In this document: positions 14,757-28,000 of the stretch, in pieces
How the letters are laid out: the number at the start of each line of letters is the position of its first letter
Numbering within the stretch: the stretch's first letter is position 1
NCBI GenBank assembly: GCA_008828725.1
Contig: MEHQ01000533.1
Span: forward strand, 124,001-188,000
From: Saccharina japonica
Lineage: Eukaryota; Sar; Phaeophyceae; Laminariales; Laminariaceae
Length of the DNA: 64,000 bases
Direction of reading: 5' to 3'
Translations under genes and position numbers: made by a program
The notes under the pieces: generated by a model
Seen by the model: the letters and a program-made list of their open reading frames with translations, nothing else
What the model was told of the DNA's origin: nothing
Database searches by the model: none

Positions 14757-15035
14757 GAAATTTGTATATACGAATTCGCTCGAAATCAACTCCTCCCCGG
14801 TTAGTGGTTGGGCCGGTTTTCTGCTCCTAATTGTGTAAAAGTTGCCTTGATTAATCTGAAGCTCCGATCGCTCAAAGGCCGCGATGTCAAAACAGGAGTT
14901 GAAATTCGTACGAATTCGCTCGAAAGCAACTCCTCCCCGGTTAGTGGCTGGACCGGTTTCCAATTTCTATTTGTTGTGTAAAGTTGCCGTTATTACGCTG
15001 GAGCTCCGATTGCTCAAACGCCGCGGTGTAAAGAT
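14757..15035. repeat. Tandem duplication, about 145-bp unit x2
   Basis: TACGAATTCGCTCGAAA then CAACTCCTCCCCGGTTAGTGG, CCGGTTT and GCTCCGATYGCTCAAA occur twice in the same order. No coding sequence. Confidence 0.8.
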
Positions 15036-15323
15036 TAACAAAACATCGCGACATAATAACTGCTCCGTTTAGGACTGCATCATTTTTCATTGTTTTGTTG
15101 TGAAAACAGGCCACCTTTTTCAAACCTCTACTCGTACTCGTAGAATGAATGCGTAACAAACGGCCGTAGTGGTACCGTTGCCGCTGGGTACGAACAGTTG
15201 AACCCCTATAACTAAACTGCCGCCCGGCTTCTCGCCTGGCTGCCTTTGGAGCGGCACCCATGTGTTTGGAGGGAAAATGCTTAAAAATAGTGTGGTATAA
15301 TTTTGCAGAACTGAAAGGTTTAG
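15036..15323. other. No gene seen
   Basis: Between the 145-bp duplication and the C run I see only non-repetitive sequence without an exon I can support. Confidence 0.35.
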
Positions 15324-15392
<69 letters not shown>

Positions 15393-15417
15393 ACCACCCC
15401 CCCCCCCCCCCCCCCCC
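15324..15417. repeat. Long C homopolymer
   Basis: 69 C in a row (15324-15392), then CACCA-like breaks and 21 more C. Length is unreliable in any assembly. The glycine and proline ORFs through it are artefacts. Confidence 0.95.
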
Positions 15418-15449
15418 GCTCCCTCCCCCCCCGCGCAAAACCCTGCCCC

Positions 15450-16120
15450 AGCATGGGAGAAACCCACCAGGTTAACAAAACTGCTCCTCCTGCTCCTGTA
15501 CCGCTGGGTGCGCACCCCATCCTTTTTCCCTCCCAAAATGGCCACCTCAGCATGTCATCTCCTAAAAAATACTGCTCCTGCTCCCACCTCCTTGTCAAAA
15601 TCAGCATAGACGAGACCCGTCGCTTGGGGTTGGGTGCATCGATGAGCGACATCTAGCACTCCCGCCCCCCCCCTCAAAGTGCCCCTCCATTATTAACATG
15701 GGCGAAACCCATCATGCTTTTTAAGAAGATAATTCTGAGCGGTTGGGTGCATCGTTGAGCGAGATTTAACCCCTGTCCCCCAACCCCTCTCGAAATGCCT
15801 CTCTAGCATGGACGAAACCCATCATGCGTTTCAAGAAGGACAATCCTGCACGGTTGGGTGCATCGTTGAGCGAAATTTAGCCCCCTGTCCCCCCACCCCT
15901 CTCAAAAATGTCTCTCTAGCATGGACAAAACCCATAATGCTTTTTAAGAAGAACAATCCTGCGCGGCTGGGTGCATCGTTGGGCGACATTTAGCCCCCCC
16001 GCCCCCCACCCCCCCTCAAAATGCCTCTCTAGCATGGACGAAACCCATCATGCTCGTCAAGAAGAAGATTCCTACGTGGTTGGGTGCATCGTTGAGCACA
16101 CAGCATTTAACGCTCCCCCG
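15450..16120. repeat. Minisatellite, about 113-bp unit, 4 good copies plus edges
   Basis: AGCATGGACGAAACCCATCATGC begins units near 15805, 15919 and 16032, with diverged starts near 15452 and 15697. Each unit continues with GGTTGGGTGCATCGTTGAGC and a C-rich stretch of CCCCCACCCC type. Confidence 0.85.
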
Positions 16121-16310
16121 ACCTCCCCCCCGCCCCCCGCTACGGCCATGCATGATATAAATACACCCCCCCGCCTATAAATATATGATATATTTATAGG
16201 TTGGGTTGGCGTCGGTTGGCAACGACGCTGTAAAACACGCCACTCGCTGCGTGAGCTAGACAACCAGGGTGCCGTTTTTTTTGTTTTTGTTTTTGGCGGT
16301 CACCAAAGCT

Positions 16311-16740
16311 GGCGGTCGAGTAGATCATTTGTGTCGGGGTGGAAGAACCTTTGCTCCGCACAAGGGGAATGGTCGTATCACGTAGTGTTATATGGTAAGG
16401 CATCCGCGAGGCAGTTACATATAAAACCCATTGCTGTCTCCGGAAGTGGCCACACCAGAAATTAAAATTAACTCATTGAAGCTGTCGTCCATATGCAAGT
16501 CCGCCTCAGAGGCGGTTCTTAGCAGGATGCAGCTCACCCTCCATGCGACTCGCCCAATACCTCACGGCGCTTCGCGCTTGGTGCAAGCAATGTCTGCCTG
16601 GTTGGTGAAAACCCAACGTGCTCCGTCCCGGCATTGTAGGGATGCGAGGGTCTATGGTCATACGACTACGGCCGTGCACGACATGAGTCACGAATACCCC
16701 CCCCCCCCCCCTCTCTCCCGCCGCCAAATGCTCTTCCACG
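16311..16740. repeat. Long dispersed repeat, copy 1
   Basis: Matches 33235-33600 in inverse orientation over more than 350 bp. Shared words include GTGGCCACACCAGAAAT, CATATGCAAGTCCGCCTC, GCGCTTCGCGCTTGGT and GCATTGTAGGGATGCGAGG. A third partial copy lies at 26410-26530. It is the longest dispersed repeat in the window. Family not recognised; open frames are not shared between copies. Confidence 0.7.
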
Positions 16741-16775
16741 GGTGTGTACTCCTTGAGGCGAGCGGTTTTGCGACC

Positions 16776-19700
16776 TTACTGTGCCAGGTAGCCGAGGTAC
16801 TCCTTGGCCCCCTCCCCCTTGCCAGACATGCCTCTTGCGCGGCCGTACTTGACGCTAGCCTTCGCCCTGATGGCCTTGATGATAGCCTCGGCCGTTTCCG
16901 ACTGCATCTGACCCCCCTTGTACAGCACCTGTTTTTTTTTTCGTTTTGATAAAAATATGCAAAATACGTCAGCTGTGAGTACTACTGATTGAATGGTTGA
17001 AAAAAATTGTTTTTCGCAAACGATAGGAGAATAAGCCGAACGTATTTTGTATTGTGATACATTTTCTATGACGTTCGTGTATATACTCGTAGGTCGAATC
17101 ATTTACATCAGCATCAGCATAAAGTATGTCATTAATAAGAGACATACCAAGCAAGGCAAAACGGGTGCTGTCAAGGGTTCCACACTAAAAGCTAGTAGTT
17201 TAGACTGCTGCTACGGTAGGGGGGGGGGGGTACGATGCCATTATTTTCACTGACGCGTGTATATAGGCCTCTCACGAGAGTGGCTCTGTTGTACCTTACT
17301 CAAAATTCGACACCATTTTTTTTAGTTGGCGTAGAGTAAGTACAACCTGTACCAAACAATCCCACGCCGGTGCATATCGCGAAAATAAAAAAAAGTTAAA
17401 AGCAACAAGGCAGTCACTTCGTCGAGTGGCTCTGAGCGGCTGAAAATAATGGACCTCTTTGGTGTCAGTCAAGGCATGTCAAATATGTCAAGTCAAGGCG
17501 TGTCATGACAAATATGTCAGTCAATGCGTGTCAAACGTGTCAGTCAAGGCTTGTCCAAGGTGTCAGTCAAGGCGTGTCAAGGGTGCTAGTCAAGGCATCT
17601 CAAAGGTGCCAGCCACGGCATCTCAAGTCAAGGGGTGAAGGCGCTATCTCCTCAAACCTTTGATCTACACCAGTATCAGTACGAATACCAGCACCGGCAC
17701 AAGCGTTAGCATGACCACGATAACGACAATAACAACTATCGTCATCCTCGCCATCCCCTACGAACCGCCACCATCCATCATATTGTCAATACCAACATTG
17801 TCATACAGCATCATCATGTGGGACGGTCGTAGTCCCACGCCAGCTAAAGACTAACACTAACATATTAATGGCCCACGCTAGGGTGTCCGAGGTATGCACT
17901 GCTGTGTTTAACAACGGTACTTATAGTAGGCCCATTACTATTGATAGAGCATCGTCCCGGTGGTCTAGCAGGTAACCACGAAGCCTGTTAAGTTTGAGGT
18001 CGAGGGTCCGAGTTTCCGTACGGAGATTTTTATTATCAAATGACACCAAAACTGTCGAGAGCGCCTATTATAATAGCGGGGGTAGGCACAATTCGACGAG
18101 AGTCGACGAGGGAAGAAAAGTGCTGAAATCTTCTTGAGATAAAAATACAAGGCACGTACCGTAGTGGGGAGGGGGGAGAAGAGCCTACTTAGTAATCCCG
18201 GATTTGAGTTACGACTAGGAAGGAGAGAGAAAGGAAGGGCAAAGATAATAAATGGGACGGAAGAAAAAAAAACATACAGCAGGTCGGTACACCGACATCA
18301 TGGCAAAAACAAAAGTACTACAGTACTACAGTATACCTCGGACACCCATATGGTGTTGTAGCCGGAATCCCTGAGCTGCCAGCAGTCCTCGATCTCATCC
18401 AGCCCTTCGTCTGACCTTCGGTCCACGTGTACCACAGAAACAACCTAAGGACCACCAAATGACAAATACGGAATGTAAATTAAAAAGGAAGGCAGAGAGA
18501 AAGGGAGGGAGGGAATAACCATACGGCATAACAATACGGAATAACCATACGGAATACAATTCGACGCAAGTCGTCAAGGGAAGACAGGACTGAAGTCTGC
18601 TAGCGAAAAAAAGCAAGGGATGAACCGTAGCTGGAAGGGGGGAGGGGAGTCTGCTGTGTGACCCCGGATCTGAGTTACCACTATTACATCATGGGAGGGA
18701 GAGAGACAATAAGGGCGAAGGAAATTAATGGGATGAAAAAAACAACTTGGGAATAACCATACGGAATTACCACACGGAACCACCATACGGAATAACTATA
18801 CGTACGGAATAACCATCGAATAACCATACAGCACAACCACAGCGCTGCGCAAGGAATGACCATACCGAATAGCCATGCGGAACAATCACACGGAACGACC
18901 ACAGCACAGAACACCGCGGCACGAACGAACTAGAAAACATTCCACCACAGCTAGTGAACTTTGCACACGGCGGACAGATAATCGACAGATAGACAATCTG
19001 CAGATAGATCATCTGGATGATCTAGATGATCCAGATCCCAGAATGCCTTTATGAGATGTTCTGCAAACATTCTTCGCGAAACTCTTTACAAAATTCTTAA
19101 CAAAATTCCACAGATGCTCCGAGTACCTTGGAGTAAAGTAAGGAGTATTGGAGATAAAATACTTCAGGTACTTCGTGTACTCGGAGTATTTCGGGGTTCG
19201 ATACTCCGGGATACTGCTCGTACTCGGAGTATTTCGGGTATGAACACTCTCGATACTGCTTGTACCCGGAGTATTTCGGGGTCCGATACTGCGGGTGCTG
19301 CTTGTACGCGAATATTTGGGGCTTCAGTACTGTTCATACTCCAAGTACTCCGAGTATTCAGGTCGCCAATACCCCTAATACTCTCAAGTACTCGGAGTAC
19401 AAAATATTCTCGATACTCGGAGTATACTCGGAGTGTGGAGTACGTTAGGAGCATCTTTGCATCATTTTAAAGACTCGGCCGTCAATCCTTCCAGGCTCTG
19501 GGAGCATGTGACTGGCGTTTATAGCATTTCAAAATCCACAGATGCTCCCATTACCTCGGAGTATAATTAAAGTATTTTCGAGAAAAAAATACTTCAGGTA
19601 CTTTGTGTACTCGCAGTATTTCGGTGTCCAATACTCTCGATACTCGGAGTACTCCGAGTATTTCAGATGTTTTTACTCCGAGTACTGCTTGAACTCGAGT

Positions 19701-22700
19701 ATAAGTGCTGCTCATACTCCCAGTACTCGGAGTATTTGGGCCTTCAGTACTGCTCATACTCCAAGTACTCCGAGTATTTAGGCCACCAGTACTCTAATAC
19801 TCTCAGTACTCGGAGTATGAAAACTGCTCGATACTCCGAGTATACTTGGAGTATCGAGTATACTCGGAGCATCTGTGCAAAATTCTCAACAAAATTCTTA
19901 ACACTCGTATATATATACATGTCGCGTACTGTACACCAAAACTACGCCACAGCAGTGATAGCGCTACAGACCCATAAAAAAAGGTAAAAAGGTAAAAACG
20001 TCCCATCACCCACCAACGATGCTATGAATACGAGTGGACCGTGGTTTGGCTCCTTGACTGACCGCCCATACACTAAAACTAGTACATTAACGCCAAAAGG
20101 GTCCTTGACGCGTCACATGAGTACTGTTTCTAGACGCGTCACAGTATACATACACTAAAACTAGTTACATGCATGCCAAAAGAGACATTGACGTGTCACA
20201 TAAGTACTACAGTAGTACTACACGCGTCAAAGTATACACTAAAACTACTGAAGTACTTTGACGTGTCACATAAGGTACTAATGCTAGACGCGTCACAGCA
20301 TACACTAACACTAGTACATTACCGCATCTAGACACGTTTGACACCTACCGTCTCTGGAATGTATTGCTGGAGTTCCGCCGCTTCTTCTACGGTCTTGCCG
20401 ACGACGGAGATTACGGAGATTTCTCCTCCACCGCCAGCGGAGGCCGCCTGCTCGATCTCCTCCCGGCTCGTCGTCTGGACCACAGCCTCCATGCCTACAT
20501 GGTATTACAAGGTGTTACATGGTTTTGGCATGGTACAAGTGGTGTGCCCGTTAAAAAAACATCCTATTAATAGTAGAGAGACAATGTCAGGGAAATTGGC
20601 TTGCCACGAGAAAACTACGAATATATACAAAAAGTTAACGCTTGAACGTTAAAAAATACAGTTGAGAACTCAAAATATTCAAACTTCAATATAAAAAAAA
20701 CCCGGGGACGAGGGGAGGGAGGCACGCACCTATTTTTTTGCAGAAGGTGGCGAGTTCCGCGCAACGTTCCGCACCAATCAGAGCGAGCACGAGCGTTACA
20801 CCCACGGCTCCCCCCTCCTTGGCGCGGGCAATCTCGAACTCCGATATCACCAGGTCCCTTCAATTCATGGACAGGCAAAAAAACAAAAACAACAACAACC
20901 CAAGGTTTAACGTGGTAAATTGACGGGATGGTAATGACGGTAAAACCGCGACGGGACGGGATGGAAATGACAGGAAATTGACGGAATGGTAACCCAACAA
21001 ATAGTGTTTTTCATTTCTAAATAGTACCTCACTTGAGGAGCTGTATACCACTATTGGTATGCAATACTAATAGTACGTCATTAGTAAGTCACCGAAAAAA
21101 TGATTTTGGAGGAAAATAAAAGTGCTACCCGACGAACATGGTCATGGCAAAAGTATACAATGAAAAATACTGCCACACATGATCATTGAATGAAGGTCCG
21201 GCGATTTCGGATTAACCCCTTAAGAACTGGTCCCCCGTTTATGGGGACAAACTACATGGAATTAGTGTGGTATACGTGTTTTCAGTCCTGAGTGGGTTAA
21301 GGAGCCTTTAATAGACCATTCAGGAAACGTTTCAGCCAAAAAAAGGTATACCTTGCTACCTATACCTCTACCTCTATCGTACCACGCGTCCCCCGTCCCC
21401 CGTCTCCCATCTCGTCCCGTCCCGTCCCGTCACTAAAAAAACAAGCTGACGTTTTGCATGTATTTGGTAAAAAACAAAGTCGGGTCGTTTCAAGGGGTAT
21501 GCCTAATACCTGGTATAGGGTATAAGGTGTAACGTAAGGTGCTGCTACGGTATAAGGTAACATAAGGTGCTATTATCACAGTAACACTCAGCCATCACCA
21601 TATTCTAGTCCGTTGTTCATCCACCAAAAGTTAACGTTCCTTGGAGCGAGCAATCTCGAACTCCGATATTACCAGATCCATTTCATTTATGGACAGGAAG
21701 AAAGGGGAAAAAAGAAGACACACACCTCGCATACGTGCGAAACAAAAAACAAATCGGGTCGTTACGAGGGGTAAGTGTGAAGTGGTGCCTTAGGGCTACT
21801 ATATCTCGGCACGATCTTCACATGAGCATGCAGCAGTATACGATGCTGCGCTATGACATTAACTCATCACCATCTTCTATTGCGGGGAACATACTTCATA
21901 CACTCCTAACCACTACTAACCACTACTAACCAGTACTAACCAGTACTACTAATAGTACTAACCAGGACCAAACACGCTGAGTAAAAATACTGTAATATAT
22001 ACCTGGTAGGTTTTAGTGTATGTAATGAGTCCTGATTACTATGGCCCCCCGTAAATAGTCCATTTGCTAGAGCTGTGAGCGACAGGCAGGCTTTCACGAC
22101 TATTCACTACACGCGTACTACGATAGAGGCAGAGGTAGCAAGGTATACCTTTTTTTGGCTGAAACGTTTTGTACATGCCAATGCTCCTTACCTTCCTTAC
22201 CTTCCTTACCTTCCTTACCTTCCTTACCTTAACCCCCAAAATCGTTTGATTCCTTTTCAAAACATTGCAAAACATTTCAGTGTTGCGATATTTTTTGTTG
22301 TGTCGTACAAAAATAGTCCATCGGGTACTTTTCTTGTAGCACTTGTAGCACTTGTAGCACTTTTGTTTCCCATCAAAATCAGTTTTCGGGTGACTTGCTA
22401 ATTACTTGTCAATGACTTACTATTATTAATAGTACTAATGACTTACTATTCGTATAGAGAAAACCAAGTGAGGAACCCCAGAAAAAAACCAATGGTGCAT
22501 ACACCTCTACGCTACCTAACCCTAACAAAAAAACAAAAAAATCGGTTCGATACAAAAAAAATCCTCTAGTTGACGCCCATCGCTTATGTTGTGCTTTGGT
22601 CTCACCTCATCTCATACCACGGCGGTAAGGGCTGCTCGTTTCGTCTCGATGTTTTCTGCACGGCTCAGCTCCTCAGCTATTCCGGGGGAGCATAGCAATA

Positions 22701-24977
22701 CATACTAAATAGGACTTACGTTCAACACAAAAACCTACCAGGTATATGTTTCCCTATTTTTGCTAACAATACGTGGTCCTATGATATTTACTAGTGTTTA
22801 CTATGTCCCCCCGTAACATGAATAGTATGGCAATTTCAATACAGTACCAGTACAATTTTTGTTTGATAAGACTACTATTAATAGCGCATATAAATGTTGG
22901 TGGAGTTGCGCGGACAAACTTCTTGGGAGGCATGCATGTCTCGGGGGTGAGATGTTGAAGTTCTCATGGGAGGACCTCGGAGAATAAGGCACCGACCCTG
23001 AAAGGCGTTTCTCTTTTTTCGTATAAAAGTAAGTACCTGATGATGACAGGCATCGGTCCGGGGAAGTCTCCGCGGCTGTTCTCCTGGTCCACCACTACCC
23101 TCCGCAGGTCGTCCGCCGTGCAGCCTCCCGTTTGGCTTATTTGCGTAACGGTACAAAAACATCAAGAGTAATGGCATTAGCTATTGGTTGTTAATGACAA
23201 TTCAAGGGTTTGTTTAATTTATTTATAGCAATGTAATTACTTATCGGTTGTTATTGACAATTCAAGGTATGTTTGGTAGGGTACTTCAAGTATACTAAGT
23301 GTACATATATTTATGGACCCTTCGCAAGTCATCCGCCGAGAAGGCTCCCGTTTGGTTTATTGTCGCAACATAAGTACAGCAGCTTACCATTTGGCTTATT
23401 TCCGCCCAGCATGGTAAGTAATGGTAGTACCTACTGCTTATATTACCTACGTAGATTAGATTGGAAATCAAGCAAACTATGCATCTATTGCATACGTACG
23501 CTGTGTTTGTGTTTCAGTCATGATGCGTACCTGACTGATTTTTGTATCATTCTTTGATTTGACTACGTTTTTTTTCCCTGGGGTATTCTGTGATCACGGG
23601 CACACGCTTCTGAACAGAAACTAATGTCAGAACAGCAAACAACAGCAACAACAACACAATACTTCCGGGGGTGCTCGGCTAAGTACACCCGAGTATAGGA
23701 TGTGCTACTCTAGATGATCTAAAGATGTAGATGGTGATCTGGCCGATATGTGATACATACTACAGTAGGTATGTTTTTACTGCTTTTCCACTATTTTAAT
23801 TTTTGGTATACAAAAAAAAATACCTTTCGGTGGCGACAGCTACGCAGCTAGCTCCCCCGTTTCGGAAGAGGGGGCACAGCAGCTCAGGAGCCAATATGCC
23901 GTCGATAAACCCTGACAGGCCACAAGACAGTATACAAGACAGTAGACACGCACACAACAGACAGACACAGCAGCAGTAGGTCGGCAGTAGGCACGCGCAC
24001 AGCAGTAGGTGAGCATGAGAGATGCAGGTACAGTAATATTAGCAGTAGATGGATGCATCGGAAGAAGGGGGACAGCAGCTCAGGAGCCGATACGCCGTCG
24101 ATAAGACAGACACAGCAGTAGGTAGACAGTAGATACGTACACAGCAGCAGGTCGACAGTAGACACGTATAGAGCAGTAGGTCAGCATGGGAGACGCATGT
24201 ACAGCACGTTAGGTTAGCAGCAGATGGATCTATCGGGAGAAGGGGAACCGCTGCTCAGGAGCCAAGCTGGCGTCAGTGAACCTTGCAAGGCCACAGCAGC
24301 CATCGACAGGCACAACATCAGGCCGGCAGTAGTCACGTGTACACGGTAGTCACGTATACAACAGTAGGCCAGCATGAGAGATGCATGTACATTAGGAGGT
24401 AGAAAAACAGGCCATGAGACAAGGTGCGACCGATGAACCCTGCCATGCCATCCAGTTAACATACAATAGCAGTAAACCGGCAATATACACCTATAAATAG
24501 TATACCAGGTATAGGTCAGCGTGATGATCAGGTACAGCAGTAGGTAAGCAGTAGTCACACACACAAAAGTCCGAGCAATTACGCAGAACGATACACGAAA
24601 AACGTACGAAACCAAAAGCAGCTTTCGTGTTACACACCAAAATACTTGTGAAGTATAAGGACCTTTTGGATTCAATACTATTAATAGTATACAAACGTTC
24701 CCTACATATGATACAGATTTCGGGACATATTGAAAAAAAACTGCATGATAATTCGTATACACAACGCCGGAAGGCGAATGGAAATTGAATAATTGCGTAA
24801 AAAGAAAACCGCGAACTGAACAAAAAATCGAATTCCACGGCCAACAGCTTTTACGCACCAGACTTGAGAATTTTTCTGTACTCCGCGACGACGGACAGGG
24901 TTCCCTTGTTCTTACGGAGCACGGACGACAAGGGATATTCCGGGCCATCCCCGGTAAAGCTTCCCGCCTCCGCCTTG

Positions 24978-25012
<35 letters not shown>

Positions 25013-28000
25013 ACCAAAAAGAAAAAGGGAAAACAGAAGGAAAAAAAAGTGAAGTGCGAAACGACTGACAGTTACTAATCCGGCCGAAAAAATAGTAACC
25101 GTTTGACATTGACATTAAAGTGCACACAGGGATTATATTTTCGTCCAAAGCGGTATCCTTGTGGGGTAATCATGGCAAGGGGGATATTCCGGACCATCCC
25201 CGGTAACGCTTCCCGCCTTCGCCTTGGGAGCACAACAAAACAAACGGCCGGGAATCGCAGCGGGGAAACGCGACGGTGTGAAAAGTGAAACGTGAAACGG
25301 CTGACAGTTACATTCATGCGGTATAAATGGCAGGGGAATATACTGATTGTCCCCGGTGACGCTTCCCGCCTCCGCCTTGAGGAAAAACAGAACGGCCGGA
25401 AGGAAGTCGCAGTGGGGACATGTGATGGTGAGATGTGAAGCGGCTGACCAATCAGCAATGAGCGATCACCTGTTCCAGGATCTTGAACACAGGACTGTCA
25501 GGATTGGAGGATCGCAGCTCTTCCATGTCCTTGGCAACAGCCGCCTCCTTAGCCTAACGTCGGAAGGAATCCGTACATACGCATCATACGAACGGAAATG
25601 TGTTTCGGGGAAAACATAGAAACACGGCACAAAAAACGGACAAGGGGGCAGGATTGACGGTTACAGTTTGGTACGGTAGACCTGCTTCATACACACATGA
25701 ACTACTGTGAACTCTTTAGCTTGACGTAGAAAGGAATTTATACGTATCATACAAACGTAAATGTATTGGGGGGAAGAATACAGGAAAAAAAACGCCACCA
25801 GTGATGGACAAGGGGACAGGGTTGACGGTTACAGTTTGGTACGGCACATCTACTCAATATATTTACTATATAACTACCACTACTGTAAAATTTATTTGCA
25901 GTACTATACTATACTAAGGCCTCATGCTGAGAACCCGGGAAATCGCCTTATCCACTCCCGCGCGAAAAAAAACTTCGAGCGCCCGCCACGCGAGCTACAG
26001 TGCTCGGATCGAGCTCAAACCTCGACCAATGTGTCCGGCCGGGCGTCCCGTGTCGGGGCACTTAGCGTTTTGCCGAAAAGCGCTCGCGCGAAGAGAAAAG
26101 TTGCGAAAAGTGCGAAATTTTCACAAACATAACTATACATATAGGCTGATTAATAAGAAACTGCAGAGCAGGGCAATCGCGGCTAAATATGATAAATTTG
26201 GACGGAGGTCCTTCTATGCAGCACTATAATACCTGTTTAGTATAGGCCGATGAATAAGAAACGACCTAACTAGAACTCCAAACTCACTTTTCAGCGGCGA
26301 GCGCCACAACAAACCCTATTCAAGAGCCTACGCTCAAGGCTGGTGTGGCGTCACAAGAAGGTTTCAACCCTTGCTTACAGGCGTTTTCCTTGTTGAGGGG
26401 GTGAGGGGGGGGGTGTACTCGAAATCCATGCATGGCCGTAGTCGTACGACCATAGACCCTCGCATCCCTACAATGCCGGGACGGAACATGTCGGATTTTC
26501 ACCAACCAACCAGGCAGTACTGCAATACGAGCGGCATGAGTCATAAACCAGTAAACCAGTAAAGCAGACACGCCACGCTCCATGACAGTAGATGTGAGGG
26601 GGTCGTCTGCTGCCGTCGTTGTAACGGGCATGCACATATCCATATGCTTCGTATTATATATATGCACAAGCAGAAGCTACTGCAGTGCAGCGATGAGCAT
26701 ACAAACACGCCACCCAAGGGTGACAAGGGGGTGGTTACACTTTCGCACGGCACCAAGAACAGGACAAAAGAGATTCGGGAGCCGTCATACTGTTCAAAGT
26801 TATATAGAATGGACTCTTTCTCAAGTTAGAAATCAAGGTTGGGCCAGCATTCCTGTTTTTTGTTTGTAACGTACAGAGGGTACCCCGATTTAAGAGCGGC
26901 CAATATAATAAGATAATAAGATAATAACAGCATTCGGGATTTTAAGAATGGTCAAATCGGCATGTCCCGCCTACACTAAAAGCTATACATTTTTCACTAC
27001 CGATGAGAGCAATGTGTAGCTAAGAGCGCTTGTTTTGGGCTTGTCATGGGAGGGATTCTTAAATCGGGGTACCCACTGTACCACTGTACACTATCAATAC
27101 GTCTGGGTGTCCTGTACTCTTACTACGTATGAGCGTGTGTTTTTTGTGAATCCACGCTCTCACTGTAGTTTTCAGCTCAACCTGGCTCAACCAATCAAGT
27201 GCTACATACTATTAATAGTACCAATACTAGTACCAATCTGGTCTGAAATATAGTATCCGCTTGGACTATTAAATGAACATCACACGTGGATTACATTACC
27301 GGCCAAAGTATCATAGGAGGTTTTACGCTCAGCGGCCTTCAAGACTACCTGATATACGAGTAGCAGGATAGCAGTAGCCGTGGTTACAAGTGTCACCCCT
27401 CCCCCCCCCCGCCCCGTACAGTACGAGTACGTGCCTTGCGTGTTATCGTGCAGCGAGTTGAGCATTCCCACTGCCCACTGCTCGCCGACTGGCATCGAAT
27501 ATCTGCACACCTCGGGCAGATCATTCAGATCATTCAGATCATTCAGATCATTCAGATAATTCAGATAATTCAGATAATGCAGATCATTTAGATCATTCAG
27601 ATCATTCAGATCATTCAGATCATTCAGATCATTCAGATCATTCAGATCATTCAGATCATTCAGATCATTCAGATCATTCAGATCCTTCAGATCATTCAGA
27701 GCATTCAGATCATTCAGATCATTCAGATCGTTCCCACTTCATGATGTAGATGTGTCAAGCGAGGCAGATCTGTTCCGAATCTCGTCTGATCTGCATGATC
27801 TGCATGATCTAGCTCATGTTGCCGGATGGGACCCGAATAATCCGCATGATCTATATATATTGCACACGTTTCCTGGGTTGGATCTGTGCTATGCAGATCA
27901 TGATCAGATCCTGCACAACCTCCCACAACGGCAGGTCAGGAGCTGTACGGTAAATCATGATATATGTAGACGATCTAGATCATGATCTATCTGTTGATGA

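Larger units (their letters stand above)
16929..18336 (-). other. Last intron of the TrpC-like gene
   Basis: Runs from the donor after TCCGAG to the acceptor ACAG before GTGCTGTAC. It holds a CAGTCAAGGCGTGTCAA minisatellite (17460-17640) and a whole SINE (17953-18274). Confidence 0.6.

Noticed and set aside
15120-15545. Poly-Gly and poly-Pro open frames of 70-165 codons
   Set aside because: They only translate the C homopolymer and its flanks.
22560-22690. Possible - strand exon reading AEELSRAENIETKRAALTAV
   Set aside because: It has plausible borders, but exons 23135-23037 and 20857-20730 join in phase without it and the TrpC order leaves no gap there. Could be checked with transcript reads.
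24214-25017. 267-codon - strand frame, the longest in the window
   Set aside because: It runs through a poly-A/T stretch and repeat copies. The real exon in it (24904-24859) uses another frame, and the exon copy at 24241 is decayed.
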